Below are positions 1 through 6,822 of a stretch of 7,606 bases of DNA, one piece after another. Below the pieces are notes generated by a model. It was not told the DNA's origin and searched no databases. It saw only the letters and a list, made by a program, of their open reading frames with translations. Each line of letters starts with the position of its first letter. Within the stretch, counting starts at the first letter, position 1. Source of the DNA: Fibrobacter sp. (GTDB taxonomy: Bacteria > Fibrobacterota > Fibrobacteria > Fibrobacterales > Fibrobacteraceae); the NCBI GenBank assembly GCA_012841225.1, contig DUVD01000111.1, positions 1 through 7,606 on the forward strand, read 5' to 3'. Position numbers and translations under genes: made by a program.

Positions 1-764
1 CATAAATCGCGACTACTCATAAAATAAGTACCCCAAGAATCTTCGTCTAAATCTATCGGCGCTTGTTCTGGTTTATCCGAACTTCTTAAGCTAAATGAAC
101 CTTGGTGCATTTGGTAATCATCTTCTTGAACTTCTGGATTAGCAAATAATTTATAAGGCATTCTACAAGAGTTGTTGCAAGCACCTTGATTAGCGTCTCG
201 GTGAGAAACCCAATTAGAAAGCATGCAGCGGCCAGACATAGCCATACAAACTGCGCCATGCACAAATACTTCTAATTCTACTTCGGGAACCCTCTTATGA
301 ATTTCGCGCACTTCTTCTAAACGTAACTCTCGACTTAAAATAATGCGTTTAATTCCCTGCTCTGCCCAGTACTTAGCGGTAAGCCAATTGGTCGTATTTG
401 CCTGCACAGACAAATGAAGTTCTTGTTGGGGAGCTTCTCGGCGTAAAAAACCGATGATTCCAGGGTCCGCTACAATAAGTGCATCTGGTTTTAATTCAAT
501 CGCTGCAAGTAAAGCCTTTTGAAACGAGTCTACCTTGGTGTTTCTAGGAATAACATTACTTGCTAAATAAAATTTTCTGTCCAGTTTTCTGCATAAAGCA
601 ACTCCTGCGGCCAAATCATCCAAATTTTTGAACCCATTTTCTCGAGCTCGCAAAGAAAAAGCCGGTTGACCGGCGTAAACAGCATCGGCACCGTAAGCTA
701 ATGCATAAGAGAGGCGGGTTAAATCCCCTGCGGGAGCTAGTAATTCTGGCTTTTTAATTTGCAT
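1..764 (-). CDS. trhP: U32-family tRNA U34 hydroxylation protein, TrhP/YegQ-like (3' end cut by window edge)
   Basis: The first 254 residues are present; the E. coli homologue has about 450. The start ATG gives MQIKKPELLAPAG, the usual opening of this family (E. coli YegQ begins MFKPELLSPAG). Further family blocks are YGADAVYAGQP (residues 24-34), LHLSVQANTTNW (116-127) and ILSRELRLEE (142-151). The U32 signature E-x-F-x2-G-A-V-C-x4-G-x-C-x-L-S is complete at residues 165-183. Cysteines 173, 180, 196 and 200 are candidates for the Fe-S ligands known in U32 relatives; that is inferred from spacing. E. coli TrhP takes part in prephenate-dependent 5-hydroxyuridine formation at tRNA position 34 in the cytoplasm. 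The start lies five bases after the stop of the outer-membrane protein gene, with only a weak Shine-Dalgarno sequence, so translation may be coupled. RlhA or another U32 member is the alternative, but YegQ matches best, including GTYFMSSRDL near the cut end. Confidence 0.88.
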   Translation of the reverse strand, partial: MQIKKPELLAPAGDLTRLSYALAYGADAVYAGQPAFSLRARENGFKNLDDLAAGVALCRKLDRKFYLASNVIPRNTKVDSFQKALLAAIELKPDALIVADPGIIGFLRREAPQQELHLSVQANTTNWLTAKYWAEQGIKRIILSRELRLEEVREIHKRVPEVELEVFVHGAVCMAMSGRCMLSNWVSHRDANQGACNNSCRMPYKLFANPEVQEDDYQMHQGSFSLRSSDKPEQAPIDLDEDSWGTYFMSSRDL

Positions 765-769
765 GGCTT

Positions 770-2263
770 CTACCACTTAAATCCTAATCGAGTAAAAATC
801 TTTTTCTCGTTAAACAATGTTAATTGAAGCAAAAAAGAAACAAACTGACCGTCGTAACTTAGAGTTGGCGAGAGGGAGTATTCCATTTTTGCACCATCTA
901 AAAACTTTTTAGGTAAGTTCATGTGATTGCTCTTAGGCGTTGTATCATTAACGGCGCTACCGTAATCAATACCCTTCCACAACCAACGCGAATGCAGGCT
1001 TGCGTTCCAACGAGAGTCCAAACGAGCATAAACATTCCAATCAATCGTTTGGCTGTTAGGCCCACTCTGACTACCTAAAGGATACCCTAAGTGCGCTAGT
1101 TGCGCTGTATTAGGGTGAAAATGACTGTAAACATAAGGTTCTATACGGGCATACTCTGCAATAGAGCCTATTTCGAGTAGGTGGCGGCCTAAAAAGAAAT
1201 CTCGCCCAAGTTGAAAACCGGCAAGCCAAGCCCATTTTGCTTCGATATTATCGTTTCGAATTAAACTAATAGGGCTCTCCATATCATCTAAAAAGAACTC
1301 CGTGTAAACGCGGCCCATTTTTAAAAAATGATAAGCAGCGTCAAAGGAAAGAGAACCATTGTTTGAGTTTTCGGAGTAATTGCCCTTTTCCATAAATAAC
1401 GGTACGACGGGAACAAATAACCAAGGCCTATTGTTATCATAAAGTACTTGGAGTTCGCTCACACCTAAAACCCAAGTCCCTAGATTCAATTCGTAGCGGT
1501 GACCGTAAAGATTACGATCCATTTTATTTTGCATACTCATACTATTAGGAAAAATATGCAAATCACCGTAAAAACTGATCACGGAAAGAGGCCCAAGTTG
1601 CAATTCCAAAGACATTGTATTATAAGGAACGGCAAATTGATTTAAACTTAGGTTATTGTAGTAAGCAGGTCCCCAGTGCATCACATCCCTAGCGAAGTCT
1701 AACCTTGCAAACCCCATATTCAAAGAGAAATGCGCTCGATACCTAGCATAACTTATGTATTCAAAACCGGAATTATTTTCTTCTCGCTGGCGTTCTAAGA
1801 ATTCACGGTCAAAAGACTGTGGCGTTTTGCTAGAATGCCTTTCATTATAAATTCGCGCATCAAGCATAAACTCAACAGAATCGATAAAGCCCCTTAAGTA
1901 TAGCCCTCCATCGACACTCGGGAATACGGTATCGCTTAAAGACTCGCTGCTTCGGTAATCGATCCCTCCAATAAGGCTTGCCGCTAATGCACCATGTTTA
2001 TTCTCAAAATGAAGCAATGCCGATTTTTCTTCTTGTTTTTGATTATTTCTCCAAGAGGAATCGCGTCTAGGGTAATAATAAAGAAGTTTTGTGTCGGTTG
2101 TGGTCAGCCGGTGGTATTCGTAAAGTAGCGGCGTAGTTTCGATCGTTTTTAAATTCACTGATCGTTCGGCACCAATTATAGGAGTGGCTGCTGATGCACC
2201 TATCGACACCAACATTATTAAGCCAGCAAACAAAATTAACTTTATTTTAAAGGACACTATCAT
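770..2263 (-). CDS. Outer-membrane beta-barrel protein, capsule assembly Wzi-like family
   Basis: This 497-residue protein begins with a clear Sec signal peptide: lysines at 6 and 8, a hydrophobic core at about 9-22, and likely cleavage after the ASA at 23-25. It ends in Phe-Lys-Trp, the terminal aromatic expected of BAM-assembled outer-membrane barrels. Alternating polar and aromatic stretches run throughout. Three blocks resemble Wzi-type capsule assembly proteins: FARDVMHWGPAYYNN (190-204), LYDNNRPWLFVPVVPLF (274-290) and HLGYPLGSQSGPNS (391-404). E. coli Wzi is an outer-membrane lectin that holds capsule at the surface; whether this relative binds polysaccharide is inferred. No capsule genes flank it, although a sugar-transferase-like fragment lies at 7136-7606. 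No good Shine-Dalgarno precedes the ATG. It follows gltA by 94 bases and probably shares a transcript with trhP. A porin-like function remains possible. Confidence 0.68.
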   Translation of the reverse strand: MIVSFKIKLILFAGLIMLVSIGASAATPIIGAERSVNLKTIETTPLLYEYHRLTTTDTKLLYYYPRRDSSWRNNQKQEEKSALLHFENKHGALAASLIGGIDYRSSESLSDTVFPSVDGGLYLRGFIDSVEFMLDARIYNERHSSKTPQSFDREFLERQREENNSGFEYISYARYRAHFSLNMGFARLDFARDVMHWGPAYYNNLSLNQFAVPYNTMSLELQLGPLSVISFYGDLHIFPNSMSMQNKMDRNLYGHRYELNLGTWVLGVSELQVLYDNNRPWLFVPVVPLFMEKGNYSENSNNGSLSFDAAYHFLKMGRVYTEFFLDDMESPISLIRNDNIEAKWAWLAGFQLGRDFFLGRHLLEIGSIAEYARIEPYVYSHFHPNTAQLAHLGYPLGSQSGPNSQTIDWNVYARLDSRWNASLHSRWLWKGIDYGSAVNDTTPKSNHMNLPKKFLDGAKMEYSLSPTLSYDGQFVSFLLQLTLFNEKKIFTRLGFKW

Positions 2264-2298
2264 ACGCTAAAAGATAACAATTGAAAAAACAAAATCAA
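2264..2298 (-). promoter_or_regulatory. Possible weak promoter for the OMP-trhP unit
   Basis: On the minus strand TTGATT (2298-2293) and TATCTT (2276-2271) are separated by 16 bases, a fair sigma-70-type pair. Transcription would then start at or next to the ATG at 2263, giving a leaderless mRNA, which agrees with the lack of a Shine-Dalgarno sequence. The region is AT-rich, so chance matches are likely. Confidence 0.25.
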
Positions 2299-2320
2299 AA
2301 GACAAGCGTTATGAACTTGT
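2285..2320 (-). terminator. Weak intrinsic terminator candidate after gltA
   Basis: Downstream of the gltA stop the minus strand reads ACAAG (2320-2316), a nine-base loop, then CTTGT (2306-2302), followed by a T-rich run that includes six consecutive T. The stem is only five base pairs and AT-rich, so it may stop transcription partially or not at all. Confidence 0.3.
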
Positions 2321-2357
2321 TTATTTGACTATAAACACCTTAAACAGAAGAATCATT

Positions 2358-3638
2358 TTAGCGTTTATCCACAGGGATGTATTTTCTAATCGTTTCGCCA
2401 ACATAAATTTGTCTTGGGCGATAAATTCTCTGTTTAGAATTTTCGTTGATTTCCTTCCAATGCGCAATCCAACCAGGCATCCGTCCAATGGCAAACATAA
2501 CAGTAAACATATTAAGAGGGATTCCTATGGCTTGAAGAATTATCCCGGAGTAAAAATCTACGTTTGGATACAATTTCCGTTCAATAAAGTATTCATCATG
2601 CAACGCGCTTTCGGCAAGCTCTTGAGCAATTTCAAGAAGCTCGTCTTGCTTACCAGCCTTGTCCAATAATTTATGAGCCGCTTTTTGCAAAATTTGTGCG
2701 CGTGGGTCAAAATTTTTATACACTCGATGACCAAATCCCATTAACTTGGCGCCGCCTTCTTTTTTCTTTACTTTTTCAATAAATTCTTTTACTGTGTAAT
2801 CCGAGTTTTTTATCTTATTGAACATCTCGACGACGCCCTGATTTGCCCCTCCATGTAAACGCCCCCAAAGAGCACAAACACCAGCCGAGCAGCTCGCATG
2901 CAAATTGGCGCCGCTAGAAGCGACCACCCGAACTGTACTCGTGGAGCAGTTTTGTTCGTGGTCCACATGCAGTATTAAAAACATAGTCAAAGCATGTAAA
3001 ATATCAGGGTCAACTTCGTAGTGCTTATTTGGTAAGCTAAACATCATCTGTAAAAAATTTTCTGCATAGCTTTTTTCTGGATAAGGATATACCATTGGCT
3101 GCCCTATACTCATTTTATAAGCGGCGGCGGCAATCGTTCTCACCTGAGAAATCAACTGAGCGGCACTTTTATCAAAACGAGAAACGCCGTCTTCAACTTC
3201 ATATAAATCGGATTGATAGCAACCCATCGCATTGATCATCGCCGAAAGCATGGCCATGGGGTGAGCGTTGTTGGGGAACCCTTCAAAATGATGGCGAAAC
3301 CCTTCGTGTAAAATCTCTTGACTAGTGAGCAAATCAGAGAACAAGTCATATTCCGATTTGTTTGGTAAATTCCCATAAATAATTAAGTAAGCTGTTTCAA
3401 TAAAAGAACTTTTTTCGGCTAATTCTTCAATCGCATAACCGCGATAGCGCAAAACACCTTTGTCTCCATCGATGTAAGTAATGCCTGATTTACAGCTTCC
3501 TGTGTTTCCAAAAGAATCATCGAGTGTAATATACCCCGTTTTCGATCTTAATTGTGAAATATCAATTGCTTTCTCATTTTCCGTTCCTACAACCAAAGGG
3601 CATTCCAAAGATTGATCTCCAAATTCGATACGCAGCAT
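2358..3638 (-). CDS. gltA: Citrate synthase, hexameric type II (GltA)
   Basis: Condenses acetyl-CoA with oxaloacetate to give citrate and CoA, the entry step of the TCA cycle, in the cytoplasm. The 426 residues match E. coli GltA (427) from end to end. Catalytic residues are visible as His262 in LHGGAN, His304 in GFGHRVYKN and Asp361 in NVDFYSG. Substrate-binding candidates are His227 in HVDHEQN, Arg313 in DPRA, Arg386 in IGRMPGW and Arg407/Arg409 in RPRQ. The N-terminal extension characteristic of the larger, NADH-sensitive Gram-negative type is present (about residues 1-50), so allosteric control by NADH is possible but not shown. The start is well supported: AGGAGA at 3651-3646 lies seven bases before the ATG. 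It sits alone between the pilT terminator and the outer-membrane protein gene, with its own probable promoter. A 2-methylcitrate synthase is less likely given the type II length and motifs. Confidence 0.97.
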   Translation of the reverse strand: MLRIEFGDQSLECPLVVGTENEKAIDISQLRSKTGYITLDDSFGNTGSCKSGITYIDGDKGVLRYRGYAIEELAEKSSFIETAYLIIYGNLPNKSEYDLFSDLLTSQEILHEGFRHHFEGFPNNAHPMAMLSAMINAMGCYQSDLYEVEDGVSRFDKSAAQLISQVRTIAAAAYKMSIGQPMVYPYPEKSYAENFLQMMFSLPNKHYEVDPDILHALTMFLILHVDHEQNCSTSTVRVVASSGANLHASCSAGVCALWGRLHGGANQGVVEMFNKIKNSDYTVKEFIEKVKKKEGGAKLMGFGHRVYKNFDPRAQILQKAAHKLLDKAGKQDELLEIAQELAESALHDEYFIERKLYPNVDFYSGIILQAIGIPLNMFTVMFAIGRMPGWIAHWKEINENSKQRIYRPRQIYVGETIRKYIPVDKR

Positions 3639-3666
3639 ACAAGATTCTCCTATTTCGATAACAACG

Positions 3667-3711
3667 CCTATTTAATTTGTGAATAGGTTTTAATAATAAC
3701 ACCCTTGTCAA
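3667..3711 (-). promoter_or_regulatory. Probable gltA promoter with overlapping inverted repeats
   Basis: A perfect -35 box TTGACA (3711-3706) is followed after 18 bases by CCTATT (3687-3682), a weak -10 box. The TTGACA lies inside a short dyad, CCCTT-GAC-AAGGG on the minus strand. The -10 box forms one arm of a second dyad, CCTATT...AATAGG (3687-3682 and 3672-3667). Both dyads could be operators for a regulator of citrate synthase, or the second could form a hairpin in the leader. The -35 is convincing; the rest is inference. Confidence 0.45.
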
Positions 3712-3751
3712 GGGGGTAAAATAGCAAGAAAATGCGGTTTATTGTCTTTTA

Positions 3752-3767
3752 GGCCTTATTTAAGGCC
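3752..3767. repeat. Perfect short inverted repeat upstream of gltA promoter
   Basis: GGCCTTA-TT-TAAGGCC has seven-base perfect arms around a two-base centre. It stands about 40 bases upstream of the gltA -35 box and downstream of the pilT terminator. Neither strand has a strong T-run directly after it, so it is a poor terminator. A protein-binding dyad is the better guess. Confidence 0.4.
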
Positions 3768-3800
3768 ATTTTCAAGATCGGGATATGTATTTCTTTCTAT

Positions 3801-3849
3801 AAAAAAAAAGAAAAAACAAATAACTTACATCCAACCGCGATCGGATGTA
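3801..3849 (-). terminator. Intrinsic terminator overlapping the 3' end of pilT
   Basis: On the minus strand TACATCC (3849-3843) pairs with GGATGTA (3832-3826). Inner G-U, A-U and U-G pairs extend the stem to ten base pairs around a CGCG tetraloop. The stem is followed almost at once by a long T-rich tract containing runs of six and nine T (down to 3801). The pilT stop codon TAA overlaps the 3' arm, so the hairpin encodes the last residues of PilT. It should end the pilus-related transcript before gltA. Confidence 0.68.
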
Positions 3850-4925
3850 CCAGAAATGCCACGTACTTTAAGATCAAAATCGTCTGGATTGGTAGCTGCT
3901 TTCATTGCTGTCTCTATAGAGATCTTCTCTTCGCTATAAAGCGCTAAAAGAGCCTGGTCAAAAGTTTGGCTTTTATATTGCGAATGCCCTTCGGCGATCG
4001 CCTGTTCAATCATGCTAACTTTCTGCTTATCAATAATGTATTCTCGAATAGCACCTGTATTAACAAGAATTTCTGCTGCAGGAACTCGACTAGAGCCATC
4101 TTTTGTAGGTAATAATCGTAATGAAACAATACCAACTAAGCATTCCGCTAAAAGCAAGCGCACTTCTTCATGTTGATGCGGTGGGTACATCGAAAGAATA
4201 CGATGAATCGTCTCTGTGGCGTTTGTGGTATGAATTGTGGCGAAGACCATATGACCAGTATCTGCAGCAGTAAGAGCGATCTGCATCGTCTCTAAATCGC
4301 GAATTTCACCAACGAGTAACACGTCTGGATCTTGACGCAAAGCAGAGCGAAGCGCATTCTCATAAGAATTAGTATCGACCCCTATCTCGCGTTGAGAAAC
4401 AATCGATTTTTTATCTCGGTGAAGGTATTCAATCGGGTCTTCTACTGTAATAATATTACAAGTTTCTTCATTATTAATGTGATCGATCATCGCTGCCAAG
4501 CACGTTGACTTTCCAGAACCTGTTGTACCCGTGACCAAAATAAGCCCTCTTTTCTTTAATGAGAGCTCTTTAATAATGTCTGGCAAATGGAGGTCTTCAA
4601 AAGAAGGAATGGTCGCTTTAATATGGCGAACCACCATAGCAATCGTACCGCGCTGACGAAATATATTAACGCGAAAACGCCCCATATCTCGAGCACCAAC
4701 TGCAAAGTCGCATTCTTTATCGCGCTCAAAACGAGCTTTTTGGTCGCGATTCATAATATCGTCTAAAAAAGAATCCATCATCACTGCATCAATGCGAGTG
4801 TCTGTTAGTTTTTCAAGAGCCCCATTGATTCGGAAAACAGGTGGGACACCAACGCGGATGTGTAGGTCCGAAGCTCCATGATTGACCATCTCACGCAGTA
4901 ATTGCTCTACACGAACTTCAGCCAT
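3825..4925 (-). CDS. pilT: Type IV pilus retraction ATPase PilT
   Basis: This cytoplasmic hexameric AAA-like ATPase drives pilus depolymerisation and twitching motility. The 366 residues fit the family's usual length. An N-terminal PAS-like domain opens with LLREMVNHGASDLHIRVG (9-26). The nucleotide-binding motifs follow in order: Walker A GTTGSGKST (133-141), Asp box VEDPIEY (161-167), atypical Walker B DPDVLLVGEIRD (199-210) with Glu207, and His box TGHMVFATIHTTNA (223-236). The PilT C-terminal AIRNLIRE-type motif appears as GAIREYI (291-297). No tetracysteine zinc site of the PilB type is present, which argues for retraction rather than extension. A PilU-like paralogue cannot be excluded. 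The start codon overlaps the stop of the upstream TPR gene (TAATG), implying translational coupling. The last codons lie inside a terminator hairpin. No other pilus genes fall in the window. Confidence 0.95.
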   Translation of the reverse strand: MAEVRVEQLLREMVNHGASDLHIRVGVPPVFRINGALEKLTDTRIDAVMMDSFLDDIMNRDQKARFERDKECDFAVGARDMGRFRVNIFRQRGTIAMVVRHIKATIPSFEDLHLPDIIKELSLKKRGLILVTGTTGSGKSTCLAAMIDHINNEETCNIITVEDPIEYLHRDKKSIVSQREIGVDTNSYENALRSALRQDPDVLLVGEIRDLETMQIALTAADTGHMVFATIHTTNATETIHRILSMYPPHQHEEVRLLLAECLVGIVSLRLLPTKDGSSRVPAAEILVNTGAIREYIIDKQKVSMIEQAIAEGHSQYKSQTFDQALLALYSEEKISIETAMKAATNPDDFDLKVRGISGTSDRGWM

Positions 4926-6814
4926 TATAAATCATCCCCATATTTTTCATCCACAATATGCTCAATCTCAGTGACGCGTTTTTGAATTTCAGTATCGGCA
5001 CTGCTTTTCTTTGCAAGGTCTTTATATATCTTCAATGCCTTAGTGTAAAGGCCTTGTTCAAAATAGATTTCTGCAAGGGTCTTTGTATTTAAGTTTTCAT
5101 CTAAAAGCGATTCGTCTTGGTCTAAAGCGGCGGACGGGTCGTTCATCAGAGCAACAGACATTTCATCATCAGAATCACCAGACATCAAAAAATCAACGCC
5201 ATCACGCGCTTGAGGCTCTTCTTCGGGGAAATCATCGTCTTCAGAAGAAAATAAAGAGGCAAATGCACCAGAAACTTCGTCTTCAACATCGATATGGCGT
5301 AGCGTTGTGTCGTCTTTTATTGTTTTAGGAGTGTTTTCTGAAATATCTAAAGCATCGTCTTCACCAAAAAGTTCAGCAAAAGAATGATCTACATCTTCTT
5401 CCAAGGTATGTAAAACAGCGCCATCTGTCTCTGCCGAAGTGTCTTGCTCTTTAGGCAACTCTATTGCATCGTCTTCGCCAAAGAGAGCAGAGAAAGAGTT
5501 TTCAACACTCTTCTCTATACTGGCATGGTCAACACCGAATTCAGCAACTGGTTTTTCTTGAGGAAGGTCTAAGTCGTCGTCATCACCAAAAATTGCAGAA
5601 AAACTCGAATCCACTGCCGAGGCGAACTCTTCTGCTTCTTTTGCTGGTAAAGTTTGGCTTAAAGGCGGTGGTACCAAAGGAGGGACAACTGCCTCGAGTT
5701 CATTTGCTAAATTCGTTTCTGCTTTTTCGAAGTCATCATCTATAGAGGCCTCTTCGTTAAATGAAGGGGTTTCCAATTCGACTGATTTTTCAAATTCTGT
5801 TTCTAAAGACTCTTCTTCGTTAAATGAAGGGGTTTCCAATTCCATCGATTTATCGCTTAAAGAGTCTTCAGTCAGTTCTTCGGGCAATTCATCTTCGCCA
5901 AAAATATCATCAAAAGCACTGGATACACTTTGAGGTTTTTCTTCTACTAAAGAAGGAGGAATAAACCCTTCGGAAATAGAGTCTTCGACTACCACTTCTG
6001 GCTCTTCATCTTCTATGCTAGTAGGAATGTCAAAAGACGCAAAAGGGGAAACCGCTTTTTCTGCAGGTAAATCATCATCCATGCCAAAGATGCTAGAGAA
6101 AGCAGAAGACACATCATTATCAGAAATGTCATCTCCTCCAAAATACTCAGGCACCACTTCATCAGAGTCGGCTAGGTCGGACATCACGCTTTCTAAAGAG
6201 CTTTCTAAGCTATCGATGGAGTGATCTTCCCCGCTCTCTTCATCCGAAGGAAGAAGATCGGATAACATTGAAAATGGATCTTCATTGACCAAATTAGGCG
6301 GTAAATTTTCTACTTGTTCTGTTTGCTCTTCTGAATTAAATTCATCGTCTAAATCTGTGAAAGGTGCCGCTACTAGCGAAGAATCATTTATTTCTGAGGA
6401 GTCTTCTAATTCGACTTTTTCTTGAGGAACAAGCGCATACTCTTCCTTCCAGAAAGAATCCAATGGGTCCATGTCATGAACAATTCTATAAGAAAAATTT
6501 CTTTTGGCTATGTTATTCGTCTTGTGGTAAGCTTTTCCTAAACGGCGCCAGGCCGCTATACAGAAGGGATCTTTTTTTACAATCACTTCGCAAGATTCTA
6601 TAACGTCATCCCAACGTTCTAAATCAAAATAGATAGCGGAACGCACTAACAAGCCTGGTAAGTAGTCAGGTAAATAAGTCAAACCCGTGTTCACGGTGTT
6701 TAAAGCCACATCGGGTTTACCCGCTATGCGTTCTAAATCAGCAAGCCAAGCAAAAGCCAAAGAACTAGTCTTTTTGCCTATCGCTTTCTTAACACTTTCT
6801 AATGTAGCTGCCAT
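4925..6814 (-). CDS. Acidic TPR protein with six FxxxF-type linear motifs, coupled to PilT
   Basis: I do not recognise this 629-residue protein as a named family. TPR-like helices occupy about residues 18-115, and a last TPR-like pair ends the protein at about 577-620 (TLAEIYFEQGLYTKALKIYK). Between them is some 440 residues of Asp/Glu/Ser-rich, probably disordered sequence. Six copies of V-x-x-[SA]-F-x-x-[IL]-F, most continuing G-x-D-[DE], begin at residues 235, 297, 401, 437, 475 and 514. There is no signal peptide or membrane segment, so it should be cytoplasmic. The start is supported by GAGG five bases upstream, which overlaps the stop codon of the preceding gene. The stop overlaps the pilT ATG. 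Its genetic coupling to PilT suggests a scaffold or adaptor for the pilus machine or cell pole; that is inference, drawing on the analogy with FimV/HubP. Confidence 0.85.
   Translation of the reverse strand: MAATLESVKKAIGKKTSSLAFAWLADLERIAGKPDVALNTVNTGLTYLPDYLPGLLVRSAIYFDLERWDDVIESCEVIVKKDPFCIAAWRRLGKAYHKTNNIAKRNFSYRIVHDMDPLDSFWKEEYALVPQEKVELEDSSEINDSSLVAAPFTDLDDEFNSEEQTEQVENLPPNLVNEDPFSMLSDLLPSDEESGEDHSIDSLESSLESVMSDLADSDEVVPEYFGGDDISDNDVSSAFSSIFGMDDDLPAEKAVSPFASFDIPTSIEDEEPEVVVEDSISEGFIPPSLVEEKPQSVSSAFDDIFGEDELPEELTEDSLSDKSMELETPSFNEEESLETEFEKSVELETPSFNEEASIDDDFEKAETNLANELEAVVPPLVPPPLSQTLPAKEAEEFASAVDSSFSAIFGDDDDLDLPQEKPVAEFGVDHASIEKSVENSFSALFGEDDAIELPKEQDTSAETDGAVLHTLEEDVDHSFAELFGEDDALDISENTPKTIKDDTTLRHIDVEDEVSGAFASLFSSEDDDFPEEEPQARDGVDFLMSGDSDDEMSVALMNDPSAALDQDESLLDENLNTKTLAEIYFEQGLYTKALKIYKDLAKKSSADTEIQKRVTEIEHIVDEKYGDDL
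5219..6112 (-). repeat. Six dispersed copies of an acidic F-x-x-[IL]-F-G motif
   Basis: Copies lie at 6112-6065 (SAFSSIFGMDDDLP), 5926-5879 (SAFDDIFGEDELPEE), 5614-5561 (SSFSAIFGDDDDLDLP), 5506-5453 (NSFSALFGEDDAIELP), 5392-5339 (HSFAELFGEDDALDIS) and 5275-5219 (GAFASLFSSEDDDFPEE). All have Val three residues before the [SA]. The last three intervals are nearly regular, at 36-39 residues. The two Phe, the [IL] and the acidic tail are kept while the linkers vary freely, as expected for repeated short binding motifs. The last copy has lost the Gly. Confidence 0.85.
5720..5845 (-). repeat. Two-unit 63-bp in-frame tandem repeat
   Basis: Two adjacent 21-residue units (324-344 and 345-365) both read [MV]ELETPSFNEE followed by a more varied half ending in FEK. 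At the DNA level 29 bases are identical between 5751-5779 and 5814-5842, exactly 63 bases apart. This looks like a fairly recent duplication by slippage inside the acidic region. These units contain no F-x-x-[IL]-F motif. Confidence 0.85.
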
Positions 6815-6822
6815 TGCAACCT

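Noticed and set aside
2325..2669. Plus-strand open frame of 114 codons
   Set aside because: It lies antisense to the conserved 3' half of citrate synthase, whose catalytic motifs prove the minus strand is coding. The predicted product resembles nothing known.
3752..3767. Second intrinsic terminator between pilT and gltA
   Set aside because: The palindrome is perfect but is not followed by a convincing T-run on either strand. The hairpin at 3826-3849 with its T-tract explains termination better.
3742..3939. Plus-strand open frame of 65 codons spanning the pilT-gltA intergenic region
   Set aside because: The second half is antisense to pilT, and the first half reads through the terminator's A-tract as a run of lysines. 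No ribosome binding site is evident.
5219..6112. Regularly spaced similar DNA segments, considered as a CRISPR-like array
   Set aside because: The copies are similar mainly at the protein level, stay in frame, have uneven spacing and are not identical DNA repeats.
5083..6603. Several plus-strand open frames (5083-5328, 5464-5745, 6015-6224, 6364-6603)
   Set aside because: All are antisense to the acidic TPR gene. Its biased Glu/Asp/Ser codons remove stops from opposite frames, giving low-complexity His/Gln/Arg- or Leu-rich products.
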